From: Lachnoclostridium sp.
Lineage (GTDB): Bacteria > Bacillota > Clostridia > Lachnospirales > Lachnospiraceae
Reading direction: 5' to 3'
DNA: 64,000 nucleotides
NCBI GenBank assembly: GCA_023665475.1
Contig: JAMPEB010000013.1
Location: forward strand, 17,671 to 81,670
The translations under genes were made by a program, and so were the position numbers. Below, piece after piece: positions 43,287 through 52,021 of the stretch; the stretch's first letter is position 1; every line of letters begins with the position of its first letter. The notes below the pieces were generated by a model, which ran no database searches, was not told the origin of the DNA, and saw nothing but the letters and a program-made list of their open reading frames with translations.

Positions 43287-44510
43287 TTAAGAGCGGTAGT
43301 CCGCATTAATCTTCACATAATCATAACTCAAATCGCAGCCCCATGCAACAGCTTCCTCACTGCCCATGTGCATATTGACTAAGGCAGTCACTTCCGGTTC
43401 GGAGAGTATTTTTGTTGCCTCTTCCTCGCTGTAATCACAAGCCACTCCACCGCCGCAGATTTGAATATTTCCACTCTTGCTCTCAAAATAAATATCTACC
43501 TTTTCCGGGTCAAATGTTACGCCGGAATAACCCAGAGCGCAGAGAATACGCCCCCAATTTGCATCATGCCCGAAAATGGCTGCCTTGGTCAAGGAAGAAC
43601 AGATAACGGATTTTGCAAGGGTTCTCGCATCCGCCTTGCTTGCCGCCCCTGTTACCCTGCACTCAAATAACGCCGTAGCGCCTTCGCCGTCCCCCGCCAT
43701 CTTTTTTGCCAGATAAACGGTAACGGCATGGAGCGCTTCACAGAAAGCTTCATAATCTGCGCCCTCCGCCGTAATTTCCTCATTTTCCGCAAGTCCGTTC
43801 GCCATAACTATGAAAGTATCGTTGGTAGAAGTGTCGCCATCCACGGAAATCATGTTAAAAGAATCCACCACATCAGCGCTTACCGCCTTTTGCAGCATCT
43901 CCTTGGAAATACTTACATCCGTGGTGACAAATCCAAGCATGGTGCACATATTGGGATGAATCATGCCGGAACCCTTGCACATTCCTCCCAAGGTAACCGT
44001 CCTGCCGCCTAACTCCAACTGTACTGCAATCTGTTTATGTATGGTGTCCGTGGTCATAATTGCCTTGGCAGCATCCGTCCCTGCCTCCAAGGTGTCCGCC
44101 TTTGCCAAAGCTAATTTCTCAATACCCGCTTCGATTCGCTCCATGGGAAGCTGCATACCGATTACGCCGGTAGAACCCACAATCACGGAATCTGCCGGCA
44201 GTCCCAGAACTTTTCCTGCATATTCCGCGGTTTTTCGGCAGTTTTCCTTTCCCTGAGCACCCGTGCCTGCATTGGCGATTCCTGTATTGACCACCACCGC
44301 CTGCACGAAAGGCGAATTTTGAACAATATCCCTATCCCATAACACAGGAGCCGCCTTTACCACATTGCCGGTAAATACTCCTGCCGCCTTACAGGGCGCT
44401 TCGCTCACCACTAACGCCATGTCCTTGCGGTTTTGATACTTTACCTCTGCCTCTATGCCTGCTGCCGAAAAACCCTTCGCTGCGGTCACGCCGCCTTCTA
44501 TTATCTGCAT
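43287..44510 (-). CDS. argJ: Bifunctional ornithine acetyltransferase/N-acetylglutamate synthase
   Basis: A 407-residue enzyme that recycles the acetyl group and starts arginine synthesis. It begins MQIIEGGVTAAKGFSAAGIE. The autoprocessing region is GMIHPNMCTMLGFVTTDVSI; the usual residue before the nucleophilic Thr is Ala, and here it is Cys. GDTNDTFIVMANG-like and NWGRILCALGYSG stretches complete the fold. It lies 20 bp downstream of the GNAT gene. Presence of ArgJ normally removes the need for ArgA. Confidence 0.96.
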   Translation of the reverse strand: MQIIEGGVTAAKGFSAAGIEAEVKYQNRKDMALVVSEAPCKAAGVFTGNVVKAAPVLWDRDIVQNSPFVQAVVVNTGIANAGTGAQGKENCRKTAEYAGKVLGLPADSVIVGSTGVIGMQLPMERIEAGIEKLALAKADTLEAGTDAAKAIMTTDTIHKQIAVQLELGGRTVTLGGMCKGSGMIHPNMCTMLGFVTTDVSISKEMLQKAVSADVVDSFNMISVDGDTSTNDTFIVMANGLAENEEITAEGADYEAFCEALHAVTVYLAKKMAGDGEGATALFECRVTGAASKADARTLAKSVICSSLTKAAIFGHDANWGRILCALGYSGVTFDPEKVDIYFESKSGNIQICGGGVACDYSEEEATKILSEPEVTALVNMHMGSEEAVAWGCDLSYDYVKINADYRS

Positions 44511-44529
44511 ATCTACTCAGTCTCCTTCT

Positions 44530-44994
44530 CTATTGGTTAAACGCCGTAATATTCTCCTCGTTCAAGGTAAAATCATAATAATTCAAATCCTCACGCCTGG
44601 TCCAACCGATGCAGTTCCAAAACGCATTTCCCACATCATTGCGGGTAAAAGCAATCAGGCTCACCTTGTTGATTTTTTCCGCTTTCAAGGCATTCATGCA
44701 ATGCACCACCATCGCCTTGCCGATTCCCAGTCGCCTATAATCCGCCCGGACACAGACATGGTACAGACAGCCTCTCCTGCCGTCATGACCGCAGAGAATA
44801 CCGCCAACCACTTCCCCGTCTTCCGCCACAGCTACCACGCTGGTATCGGGGTTTCTCTTGATAAAACGCTCCACCCCTTCCTTGGAATCGTCAATGCTGC
44901 GGATGCCGAAGCCCTTAATGGTCATCCAGAGCCTGCGCAGCCCCTCGTAATCTTCTATTTTCATAGTCCGTATGGTATATTTCTTATCGCTCAT
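44530..44994 (-). CDS. GNAT-family N-acetyltransferase in the arg operon
   Basis: A 154-residue acetyltransferase. The acetyl-CoA site is VRADYRRLGIGKAMVVHCM, with GGILCGHDGRRGCLYHV before it and AFWNCIGWTRR after it. The start at 44992-44994 is preferred because GAGG lies before it; a longer frame to 45063 would enter the hairpin element. Its position between argC and argJ suggests an acetyl-transfer role in arginine synthesis, for instance N-acetylglutamate synthesis, but sequence cannot prove that. A YpeA-like general acetyltransferase is the alternative. Confidence 0.9.
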   Translation of the reverse strand: MSDKKYTIRTMKIEDYEGLRRLWMTIKGFGIRSIDDSKEGVERFIKRNPDTSVVAVAEDGEVVGGILCGHDGRRGCLYHVCVRADYRRLGIGKAMVVHCMNALKAEKINKVSLIAFTRNDVGNAFWNCIGWTRREDLNYYDFTLNEENITAFNQ

Positions 44995-45020
44995 AATGTC
45001 CTCATTCTCATTATATAGTA

Positions 45021-45227
45021 AGGCGATTGCGAAACTCAGGCTTTCATAAGCCGAGTTGTGCAAATTGCATGTTCCGCAAGCAGACTCTTAAAAAATGCTG
45101 GCATTTAGATGCCGTATTGTGACATCTTATGTGCCACTGCGTTTTTCACGAAGCGAGAGCGGATCTGCTGTAGAATGTGCAATATGCACAACGGCACTCT
45201 TGCAAAACATGAGTTCCGCAATCGCCT
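45021..45227. repeat. Long imperfect inverted element between argC and GNAT genes
   Basis: The outer arms 45021-45037 and 45211-45227 (AGGCGATTGCG.AACTC) pair over 17 bp with one mismatch. The inner arms 45055-45069 and 45178-45192 (GTTGTGCA.ATTGCA) pair over 15 bp with one mismatch. About 110 bp lies inside. The shape resembles a MITE-like or extragenic palindromic element; no transposase motif or clear target duplication was found. Confidence 0.7.
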
Positions 45228-45240
45228 ATAACAACCCGTT

Positions 45241-46299
45241 TTACGGGAAGCAGGGCACCAGATTCAATCCTTCATCCTCATTCAGTCCAAAGAGAAGGTT
45301 CATGTTCTGCACCGCCTGTCCTGCCGCGCCCTTCACCAGATTGTCCAGAGCGCCCATCATAATAATGCGCCCCGTACGCTCGTCAATCACAAAATTGATA
45401 TCCACATAGTTGCTGCCCTCCACCCATTTTGTTTCGGGGCAGACGCCCTTGTCCAGCACACGGATAAACCTTTCCTCCCCATAATATTTATCATAAACCG
45501 CTTTTATCTCTTCATAAGAAGGAATGGAGCCGTCGGGCTTTCTTTTTAAAGAAGCATACTCCGTGGCAAGAATTCCCCGGTTCATGGGCACCAGATGGGG
45601 AGTGAAGTTAATCGTCACCCGACAATTTCCCGCATAGCCTAACTGCTCCTCTATCTCGGGGGTATGCCGGTGGCTTGCCACCCCATATGCCTTCATATTC
45701 TCATTGACCTCACAGAACAGATTTGGCACCTTTGCGCTGCGCCCTGCGCCGGAGGTGCCGGACTTGGCGTCCACTATCAGGGTGTTTACATCTATCAGCC
45801 CTTCTTTTACCAGAGGATATGCCGTCAAAATGGAACATGTGGTATAGCAGCCGGGGTTTGCCACCAAACGGGTCTTAGCAGTAATCTTATCACGATTCAT
45901 CTCACACAAGCCGTAAACCGCTTCCTCTATGAACTGAGGGGATTTGTGTTCGATGCCGTACCATTTCTCATAGACTGCCACATCCTTGATACGGTAATCC
46001 GCCGACAAATCCACAACCTTCACCTTGGAAAGAATCTCCTCCGTAAGCAGCCCGGCAAGAAAACCCTGAGGCGTAGCCGTAAAAATCACATCCACCTGCT
46101 CCGCAAGCTCCTGCAGATTGTCATCCCTGCAGACATCCTCCACAATACGGAACATATTCTGATAAACTTCGCTGTATTTTTTATCTATATAGCTTCGGGA
46201 GCCATACCACACAATCTGCGCTTCTCTGTGGTTCATAAGTATCCTCACCAGCTCGCCTCCCGCATATCCGGTAGCTCCTATAATGCCAACTCTAATCAT
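45241..46299 (-). CDS. argC: N-acetyl-gamma-glutamyl-phosphate reductase
   Basis: A 352-residue NADPH enzyme. It starts MIRVGIIGATGYAGGELVRI, the Rossmann entry, and has the active-site ARVANPGCYTTCSILTAYPL-type segment (residues about 149-158, with catalytic Cys in NPGCY). SAKVPNLFCEVNENMKAYGV and HRHTPEIEEQL follow. It is the first gene of the arg run and is preceded by the promoter and ARG-box-like cluster at 46346-46477. Confidence 0.97.
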   Translation of the reverse strand: MIRVGIIGATGYAGGELVRILMNHREAQIVWYGSRSYIDKKYSEVYQNMFRIVEDVCRDDNLQELAEQVDVIFTATPQGFLAGLLTEEILSKVKVVDLSADYRIKDVAVYEKWYGIEHKSPQFIEEAVYGLCEMNRDKITAKTRLVANPGCYTTCSILTAYPLVKEGLIDVNTLIVDAKSGTSGAGRSAKVPNLFCEVNENMKAYGVASHRHTPEIEEQLGYAGNCRVTINFTPHLVPMNRGILATEYASLKRKPDGSIPSYEEIKAVYDKYYGEERFIRVLDKGVCPETKWVEGSNYVDINFVIDERTGRIIMMGALDNLVKGAAGQAVQNMNLLFGLNEDEGLNLVPCFP

Positions 46300-46345
46300 A
46301 AACCGGCCTCCTCAATAACAATCCTTTATCAATCACTCTTTTGTA

Positions 46346-46373
46346 ATCATACCACTTTTAAAGAAAATGTCCA
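46346..46373 (-). promoter_or_regulatory. Sigma-A promoter for argC
   Basis: TGGACA, 16-bp spacer, TATGAT on the minus strand, about 45 bp before the argC ATG. Confidence 0.6.
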
Positions 46374-46401
46374 CTACTTTTTTATTTTTATGCATGATTT
46401 T

Positions 46402-46477
46402 TGTATATTTCAGAGGCATATATGTATATTTATGCATCCATTAATGTATATTCATAGATTCATTGTATAATTATTAA
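46402..46477. promoter_or_regulatory. Cluster of four ARG-box-like sites
   Basis: TGTATA starts at 46402, 46423, 46445 and 46464, spaced 21, 22 and 19 bp. The best site is TGTATATTTATGCA (46423-46436); TGTATAATTATTAA and TGTATATTCATAGA are close to the ArgR/AhrC consensus TGNATNWWWWATNCA. They lie upstream of the argC promoter. Two-turn spacing is typical of ArgR operators. ArgR itself is not in the window. Confidence 0.6.
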
Positions 46478-47946
46478 AACTTTTTCACCAATTTCCTTGC
46501 CAGGATAAAGCTGACGCTCACAATCGCTGCACATATTGCAATCACTATCGCAACAGCTTCTCCCGTGCCGATACTTTCAAACCCTAATCCCTGCGGGGAA
46601 GCCCCCGCTCCAAAAGCATTCTTTCCCAAACCCGGCAGTCCGCCGCCTGCTGCCGCGCTTTCCCTTAACGACAAAAAATGTTCCCTTATGTGCCCTGTTT
46701 TTTCCTCAATCAGCTTTTGGGATGCCAAAACCGCGGCCTGTGCTTCTTCCTCCTGCACTCTATATGTCTTCAGGTTCTCTAATAAATCATTCCCCGAATC
46801 CTCCCCCACTCTCGTCCGGTAAAGCCCGAAATCGGCGCAACTATACTTATAATCGTCCGACACATAAAACCAGCACCACTGTTGTGAGACATGCTGTTTG
46901 TACGCATCGGCGGCAATTTCCAAAGCTGTCCTTCCACCCATGGCCCCAATAGGTTCTCTCAGGTTCAGCCTGATTTTATTTTCCCCATACAAATGGAGAT
47001 AAGTTTTTGGAGTATCCCATACTCCATAAACGGCAGCCGACTCTTCATAAACCGTTTCGTCAGCCGCTGCTTCCACGGCATCCGTCACGGCTTTGGAGGT
47101 CAGCATATGAAATCCGTGCCCATATTCACCGTTTTCATCATGAGTCACAATCACCAAAGGCTTGCATCTTCTGATTTCTCCTACCAGATATTCCGTCATA
47201 TCATCAAGCGAATATTGCTTTTTTGCAGTTTCTATATTATCCGAATAAACATCTTTAAAATTACCGCAGACAGGGTAGTTTGTAAGCCCCGCAGCCCACA
47301 GCCCGTCCAGCTTTTCATGTTCCCTGATTCCGGTGGTTGACCAGAACTCCGACATATACACCACTTGAAGCTGCGCCTCCCTAACCACCGCATAAGTGGG
47401 AATGATTCCCCCAAGAAAAAGGATTTCATCATCCGCATGGGCGGCAACCAGCATGATATCCGCTTTTTCCACCGGGGAATTCCATATCTGCACATCCTCC
47501 GGAAGCTCCCCTTCCCCAAACAGCCTGATATCACTGATGCGCATACCGTCCTCCGGAACAGTAATGACTGCGGAAGCGGTGGGACGCTCCAGCGCAATAT
47601 ATTCATGGAGAAAACCATGCTCTCCACAGGAAATATCACCGTTATCCGTTGTCAGGGTCCACGGCTTTACCGGACTGTCCCATAGAATATAAATGCCCGA
47701 AACAGAAGAACCGTCCTTGGCCGAAACCGTGACCGTATCACCTTTCCCAAAGGAGCGCGCGGTGCTGTAGCTGCCGTCTTGCAGCCCCTTGCTGTCACCG
47801 CCTCCCGAAAACACTATATGAGCGTTTAATTCTTCCGCCGAAACGGACATCGCCGGAAGCATGGCAGAGCAAAAACAGGCAAGCATGAAAGCTAAAATAT
47901 AAGATTTTTGTAATCGTATGTGATTTCCCTTGCTAATATTTTTCAT
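46474..47946 (-). CDS. Secreted PIG-L (LmbE) family deacetylase with C-terminal membrane anchor
   Basis: A 490-residue exported protein. A signal peptide (LAFMLACFCSAMLPAMSVSA) is followed by a beta-rich domain, then a PIG-L domain with AHADDE (169-174), the zinc-binding variant of AHPDDE. HDENGEYGHGFHM (about residues 271-283) supplies the second part of the site. A coiled region and a C-terminal hydrophobic helix (about 465-485) with a basic end anchor it. PIG-L enzymes remove N-acetyl groups from sugar derivatives; the substrate is unknown. The ribosome site lies within an Rhs remnant upstream. Confidence 0.88.
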   Translation of the reverse strand: MKNISKGNHIRLQKSYILAFMLACFCSAMLPAMSVSAEELNAHIVFSGGGDSKGLQDGSYSTARSFGKGDTVTVSAKDGSSVSGIYILWDSPVKPWTLTTDNGDISCGEHGFLHEYIALERPTASAVITVPEDGMRISDIRLFGEGELPEDVQIWNSPVEKADIMLVAAHADDEILFLGGIIPTYAVVREAQLQVVYMSEFWSTTGIREHEKLDGLWAAGLTNYPVCGNFKDVYSDNIETAKKQYSLDDMTEYLVGEIRRCKPLVIVTHDENGEYGHGFHMLTSKAVTDAVEAAADETVYEESAAVYGVWDTPKTYLHLYGENKIRLNLREPIGAMGGRTALEIAADAYKQHVSQQWCWFYVSDDYKYSCADFGLYRTRVGEDSGNDLLENLKTYRVQEEEAQAAVLASQKLIEEKTGHIREHFLSLRESAAAGGGLPGLGKNAFGAGASPQGLGFESIGTGEAVAIVIAICAAIVSVSFILARKLVKKF

Positions 47947-48093
47947 CTCCTTCCGACTGATGATACCCCGTTTTCTTTGTCACATTTCCGGCTTTGTCAT
48001 ATCCCATCCGCTTCTGCTGCTCTTACCGCCATCCGTATGATAGACAGTCCCTTTCGTCCGGTTTCCCGCATCACCGTATTTATAATTTTCCAT
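47933..48093 (-). pseudogene. YD/Rhs-repeat gene fragment, frameshifted
   Basis: The minus strand upstream of the PIG-L gene reads MENYKYGDAGNRTKGTVYH in one frame, then KRMGYDKAGNVTKKTGYH in another. YGDAGNRTK and YDKAGNVTK are YD-repeat signatures of Rhs proteins. The two halves are out of frame and no larger Rhs gene remains on either side. I read it as the eroded end of an Rhs/YD-repeat gene. The last bases overlap the PIG-L start region. Confidence 0.55.
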
Positions 48094-48165
48094 CAAAATA
48101 TCAATTTAATAAATTTCCGATTTTACTATATCATAGGAACCATCTAAATACAACAAGAGCGACTC

Positions 48166-48194
48166 TTGCTTTTCCCAAAAGAATGTTGTATAGT
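48166..48194 (+). promoter_or_regulatory. Sigma-A promoter for argG
   Basis: TTGCTT (48166-48171), 17-bp spacer, TATAGT (48189-48194), 53 bp before the ATG. No ARG-box-like cluster was found near it. Confidence 0.6.
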
Positions 48195-48247
48195 AGTTTC
48201 AGATTAAAAAAGGAACCTAAATACATATGTAATGGAGGCATTGATTT

Positions 48248-49471
48248 ATGAAAGAAAAAGTTATCTTGGCGTACTCCGGCGGTCTTGATACCACCGCAAT
48301 CATTCCATGGCTTAAGGAAAACTATGACTACGAGGTTATCTGTGTCTGTGTGGACTGCGGACAGGCAGAGGAATTAGACGGTCTGGAAGAGAGAGCAAAG
48401 TCCTGCGGCGCTTCCAAGCTTTATATCGAAAATGTCATTGACGAGTTCTGCGAGGACTACATCATGCCCTGCGTGCAGGCAAATGCCGTTTATGAAAATA
48501 AATACCTTCTGGGCACTTCCATGGCAAGACCCTTGATTGCCAAGAAATTGGTAGAGATTGCCAGAAAAGAAGGCGCTGTTGCCATCTGCCACGGCGCAAC
48601 CGGAAAGGGCAACGACCAGATTCGTTTCGAGTTAGGGATTAAGGCTCTCGCTCCCGATATTAAGATTATCGCTGCATGGAGAAGCGACAAATGGACCATG
48701 GATTCCCGTGAGTCCGAAATCGCATACTGTCAGGCACACGGCATCCACCTTCCTTTCTCCGCTGATTCTTCTTACAGCCGCGACCGCAATATCTGGCACA
48801 TCAGCCATGAGGGTCTGGAGCTGGAGGACCCTGCCAATGAGCCTAATTATGACCATCTGCTGGTGCTGGGCACCACTCCCGAAAAGGCTCCCGAGGAAGG
48901 CGAGTATGTGACCATGACCTTTGAAAAGGGCGTTCCCACTTCCGTAAACGGCAAAAAGATGAAGGTTTCCGAAATCATAAGCACCTTAAACGAGCTGGGC
49001 GGCAAGCATGGCATCGGCATCGTGGATATCGTGGAAAACCGTGTGGTGGGCATGAAGTCCAGAGGCGTTTATGAGACTCCCGGCGGAACCATTTTGATGG
49101 AGGCGCACCAACAGTTGGAGGAGCTGATTTTGGACCGCGACACCTACTCTGTGAAAAAGGAAATCGGCAGCAAGTTTGCAAGCCTTGTATATGAAGGCAA
49201 GTGGTTCACTCCCTTACGCGAGGCAGAGCAGGCATTTATCGAAAAGACTCAGGAATATGTAACCGGCGAGGTAAAATTCAAGCTTTATAAGGGCAACATC
49301 ATCAAGGCAGGAACCACCTCCCCTTACACCCTTTACAACGAAAGCATCGCTTCCTTCACCACAGGCGATTTGTACGACCACCATGATGCGGAAGGCTTCA
49401 TCAACCTGTTCGGGCTTTCCTGCAAGGTCCGTGCCATGAAGATGCAGGAGCAGGGCGAAAAATTAATCTGA
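48248..49471 (+). CDS. argG: Argininosuccinate synthase
   Basis: A 407-residue enzyme condensing citrulline and aspartate. It starts [20 protein letters not shown] with the PP-loop YSGGLDT, followed by [21 protein letters not shown] and [19 protein letters not shown]. The ATG follows GGAGG. It is divergent from the argC operon across the PIG-L gene. argH is not in the window. The DUF1294 gene starts two bases after its stop, so the two are probably coupled. Confidence 0.98.
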   Translation: MKEKVILAYSGGLDTTAIIPWLKENYDYEVICVCVDCGQAEELDGLEERAKSCGASKLYIENVIDEFCEDYIMPCVQANAVYENKYLLGTSMARPLIAKKLVEIARKEGAVAICHGATGKGNDQIRFELGIKALAPDIKIIAAWRSDKWTMDSRESEIAYCQAHGIHLPFSADSSYSRDRNIWHISHEGLELEDPANEPNYDHLLVLGTTPEKAPEEGEYVTMTFEKGVPTSVNGKKMKVSEIISTLNELGGKHGIGIVDIVENRVVGMKSRGVYETPGGTILMEAHQQLEELILDRDTYSVKKEIGSKFASLVYEGKWFTPLREAEQAFIEKTQEYVTGEVKFKLYKGNIIKAGTTSPYTLYNESIASFTTGDLYDHHDAEGFINLFGLSCKVRAMKMQEQGEKLI

Positions 49472-49473
49472 TT

Positions 49474-49749
49474 ATGAGAATATTGTTGATTGCTTATCTG
49501 ATTATTGTAAATATCATCGGATTTGCCATGATGGGCATTGATAAAAAAAGAGCCATCCGGGGTGCCTGGCGCATCTCGGAGGCTTCTCTTTTTATGTCCG
49601 CCTTGGCGGGTGGAAGTCTCGGCTGCATTTGTGGAATGCAGTTTTTCCGCCATAAAACAAGGCATCCGAAATTTCAAATCGGGATGCCCGTTATCTTAAT
49701 CCTGCAAGCTTGCATTTCCATATTTATTTATAGATATTTTCTGCAGTAA
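49474..49749 (+). CDS. DUF1294 family membrane protein
   Basis: A 91-residue protein with an N-terminal helix (LLIAYLIIVNIIGFAMMGID), the DUF1294 signature DKKRAIRGAWRISE, a glycine-rich helix (ALAGGSLGCICGMQFF), RHKTRHPKF and a closing helix. Function of the family is unknown. It begins two bases after the argG stop and lacks a clear ribosome site of its own, which fits translational coupling. Confidence 0.88.
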   Translation: MRILLIAYLIIVNIIGFAMMGIDKKRAIRGAWRISEASLFMSALAGGSLGCICGMQFFRHKTRHPKFQIGMPVILILQACISIFIYRYFLQ

Positions 49750-49871
49750 TATTTTTATAACCCATATTTTAATACCCATGTCTTGCCACAACTACGAATT
49801 TCCATGTGTGTTTTTACGAATAGATTCGTTTGTGTTGTCATCCGATACGGTAGGAAGCGGATCCCCCTGCC

Positions 49872-50708
49872 TTATACCGTCACCACAATCCCCCCGTCGC
49901 TTGCATACAGGCTTCCCACTCCTCTGGTATCCACGATGAGGGATTTCTTAAATTCCGCCCTCTCCTCTATCATCTTCTGCACCTGTTTCGCCCGCTCCGG
50001 CGCATTGCAGTGGGAAATCATCAAAGTGCAGTCCTTCCTGCCCTTAAGCTCTCCAATCACCATATCCGCCATTTTAATCAAAGCCTTTTTGGTGCCTATG
50101 CATTGACCCTTCTGGACAATGACCCCCTTATCCGCAGACATTACAGGTTTTATGTTTAACGCCGATGCCGCCAGAGACTTAATTCCGGTGAGCCGTCCGT
50201 TTTTCCTGAGGGCATCCAGATTATCCAGCACAAAATAAGTACGCATTCTGTCGCGTAAAGCTTCTATCTGCTTTACGACTTCTTCAAAAGAAAGCCCCTG
50301 CTCTTCCAATTCCATCAATTTCAGGACAATCTGCCCTTCCCCGCAGCAGGCAGACTCAGAATCCACCACATGAATCTGCTTCTCCCCATATTTTTCATGA
50401 TAGAGATTCTTGCCAAGCACTGCGCTGTTGTGGCTTCCGCTTAAATGGGATGATAAAGTCACAACATAAATCCGCTCCGCTTCCGCATGATACGCTTCCC
50501 TGTACCGCTCCGGCGAAGGGCAGGAGGATTTCGGACATAGGGGGCATTCTGCCACCTTCTGCAAAAATAAAGCCTGATGAAAATTCTCGTCATCCAAAAC
50601 CCTATAATCCCCTACTTCCAGCTCCAAGGGAATGTTTTCTATCCTGCTGTCCTTATATAATTCCTTTGGCAGTTCGCAGCAACTGTCAATCACTATCTTA
50701 TAACTCAT
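49872..50708 (-). CDS. DegV family fatty-acid-binding protein
   Basis: A 278-residue cytoplasmic protein. It starts MSYKIVIDSCCELPKEL; family motifs include LSSHLSGSHNSA, DSESACCGEGQIVL and a C-terminal GVGSLYASDGGIVVTV. DegV/FakB proteins bind fatty acids and deliver them to a FakA kinase, but no fakA is nearby. Typical DegV starts with DST; here the corresponding residues are DSC. The CPLCPKSSCPSP insertion near residue 60 is seen in many clostridial members. Confidence 0.9.
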   Translation of the reverse strand: MSYKIVIDSCCELPKELYKDSRIENIPLELEVGDYRVLDDENFHQALFLQKVAECPLCPKSSCPSPERYREAYHAEAERIYVVTLSSHLSGSHNSAVLGKNLYHEKYGEKQIHVVDSESACCGEGQIVLKLMELEEQGLSFEEVVKQIEALRDRMRTYFVLDNLDALRKNGRLTGIKSLAASALNIKPVMSADKGVIVQKGQCIGTKKALIKMADMVIGELKGRKDCTLMISHCNAPERAKQVQKMIEERAEFKKSLIVDTRGVGSLYASDGGIVVTV

Positions 50709-50815
50709 CTCCTATTCTCCCTTTCCTTCTATTAGCGTTACCGTTTTCCAAGGTCTTTAATCATTTCTCTGCCACCAATGAGGAGGTTGCATATTTACTT
50801 TCAAACTTCCAAACA

Positions 50816-50954
50816 TGCCGCTTCAGCGGCACAAACCAATCCCACGGAGTCTGCTACTCCGTGAAGAACGCGGTTTTTGCGTTCTTCAGTGTGAGATTAG
50901 AATTTCTTTGCGAAACAGCCTATGCTGTGAGCAATTAGAAATTCTTCTCACACT
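50816..50954. repeat. Dispersed palindromic element, copy B
   Basis: Four hairpins: TGCCGCTTCAGCGGCA (50816-50831), ACGGAGT/ACTCCGT (50844-50862), GAAGAACGC/GCGTTCTTC (50863-50887) and a long stem AGTGTGAGA.TAGAATTTCT...AGAAATTCT.TCTCACACT (50888-50954). Three of the four match copy A at 34.2 kb. It fills the gap between DegV and the serpin remnant. Confidence 0.75.
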
Positions 50955-51115
50955 TTTAACCTTGTTTCCGCATCATGTAACTCAAATAGACTTGTGACAT
51001 AGTTTTTATTACTACTTATCGTATCATACATTTATATGCCTGTAAAGGGAAATTTTCAATCTTTGTCAAAAACTCGAGATAACCCCCATAAAGAGAGTTT
51101 CTCCCTGCGGTGATT

Positions 51116-51565
51116 CTATTTTATAAGTTCCTTTACAATTTCACGCCGGGAAAGATTTTTGTGAAAAACTTCCGCATCAAAAATTTCTTCCGCATCATCC
51201 GTATATTTTTTGCCGATTTCCTCGTTCCGATCATCAATCCATAGGGAATTATTGACGGAAATACTACCGTCCCCACGGTTCAACACTGTCATGAGGCTTC
51301 TGCTGTCCTCCTGCATCTGTTGGGAATCTTCATATCCGAACAGGGTCAAAAGTTCCTTCTCGGTATCGTTTCCGGCTCCCAATGCCGCCATATTCAACGC
51401 AAGCTTTACGCTGAGAGGAGAAATTACGAAATTTTCTTTCTTCTTTAGTGTTTCTTTCAAAAACGCCGCCTGAAACAAAAGATTATCCGAAAGCTCTCCC
51501 GCCGCCCGATTTCCCGGACCGGCAAGATATGTTTTTGATTGCCATACCCCACTTTTTCTGCTATA
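51116..51565 (-). pseudogene. Serpin gene fragment (N-terminal part only)
   Basis: An open frame without a good start encodes NFVISPLSVKLALNMAALG followed by TEKELLTLFGYED and ISVNNSLWIDDRNEEIG, all serpin helix A-to-strand features. It stops at about the first third (REIVKELIK then stop), so the reactive-centre loop is absent. The frame runs upstream to 51565 without an ATG or signal peptide. It cannot be a working inhibitor. The SCP2 promoter at 51539-51567 now lies over its 5' edge. Confidence 0.8.
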
Positions 51566-51567
51566 CT
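51539..51567 (+). promoter_or_regulatory. Sigma-A promoter for the SCP2-type gene
   Basis: TTGCCA (51539-51544), 17-bp spacer, TATACT (51562-51567), 51 bp before the ATG. Confidence 0.65.
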
Positions 51568-51617
51568 AGTTACAAATCAAACCAAGCGTATTTACTTGCG
51601 CAGAAACGAGGCTAAAT

Positions 51618-51977
51618 ATGACATATGAAGAGTTGGTAGCAACCTTAAAACAGGCGTACAGCACTGCAGATGCCAGTAAAATCAAAGAACATGTTGCAAT
51701 TCAGTTTAATGTAACCGGAGAGGGAGCCGGAGCGCTTTATGTCAAAATTGCAGACGGTCAGATAGACATCCAGCCCTATGAATATTATGACAGGGATGTG
51801 CTTGTGACCACCTCCGCCGAGAACCTGATTGCCATCGCGGAAGGCAAATTGGATCCCGTGAATGCTTATCTGACCGGCAAAATCAAAGCTTCCGGTGATT
51901 TAGGCAAGGCTGTTTTGTTAAAGGAAATCGTTCCGAAACAGCCAAAGACCAGAGGACGCAAGCCCAAGAAACAATAA
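51618..51977 (+). CDS. SCP2-type sterol/lipid-binding domain protein
   Basis: A 119-residue protein with an SCP2 fold: IQFNVTGEGAGALYVKIADG, DVLVTTSAENLIAIAEGKLD and AYLTGKIKASGDLGKAVLL are the core strands and closing helix. The end is basic (PKTRGRKPKKQ). SCP2 domains bind hydrophobic ligands such as acyl-CoA. It heads a run of plus-strand genes through spoVAE, and GAGG precedes the ATG. Confidence 0.9.
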   Translation: MTYEELVATLKQAYSTADASKIKEHVAIQFNVTGEGAGALYVKIADGQIDIQPYEYYDRDVLVTTSAENLIAIAEGKLDPVNAYLTGKIKASGDLGKAVLLKEIVPKQPKTRGRKPKKQ

Positions 51978-52021
51978 GAAAGCTGCAATTTCCCAATGAT
52001 ACTAAGAAGGAGTGCATTCGG

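Noticed and set aside
45021..45227. Tn/IS copy inside the arg operon
   Set aside because: No transposase frame and no clear target-site duplication; only the inverted arms are evident.
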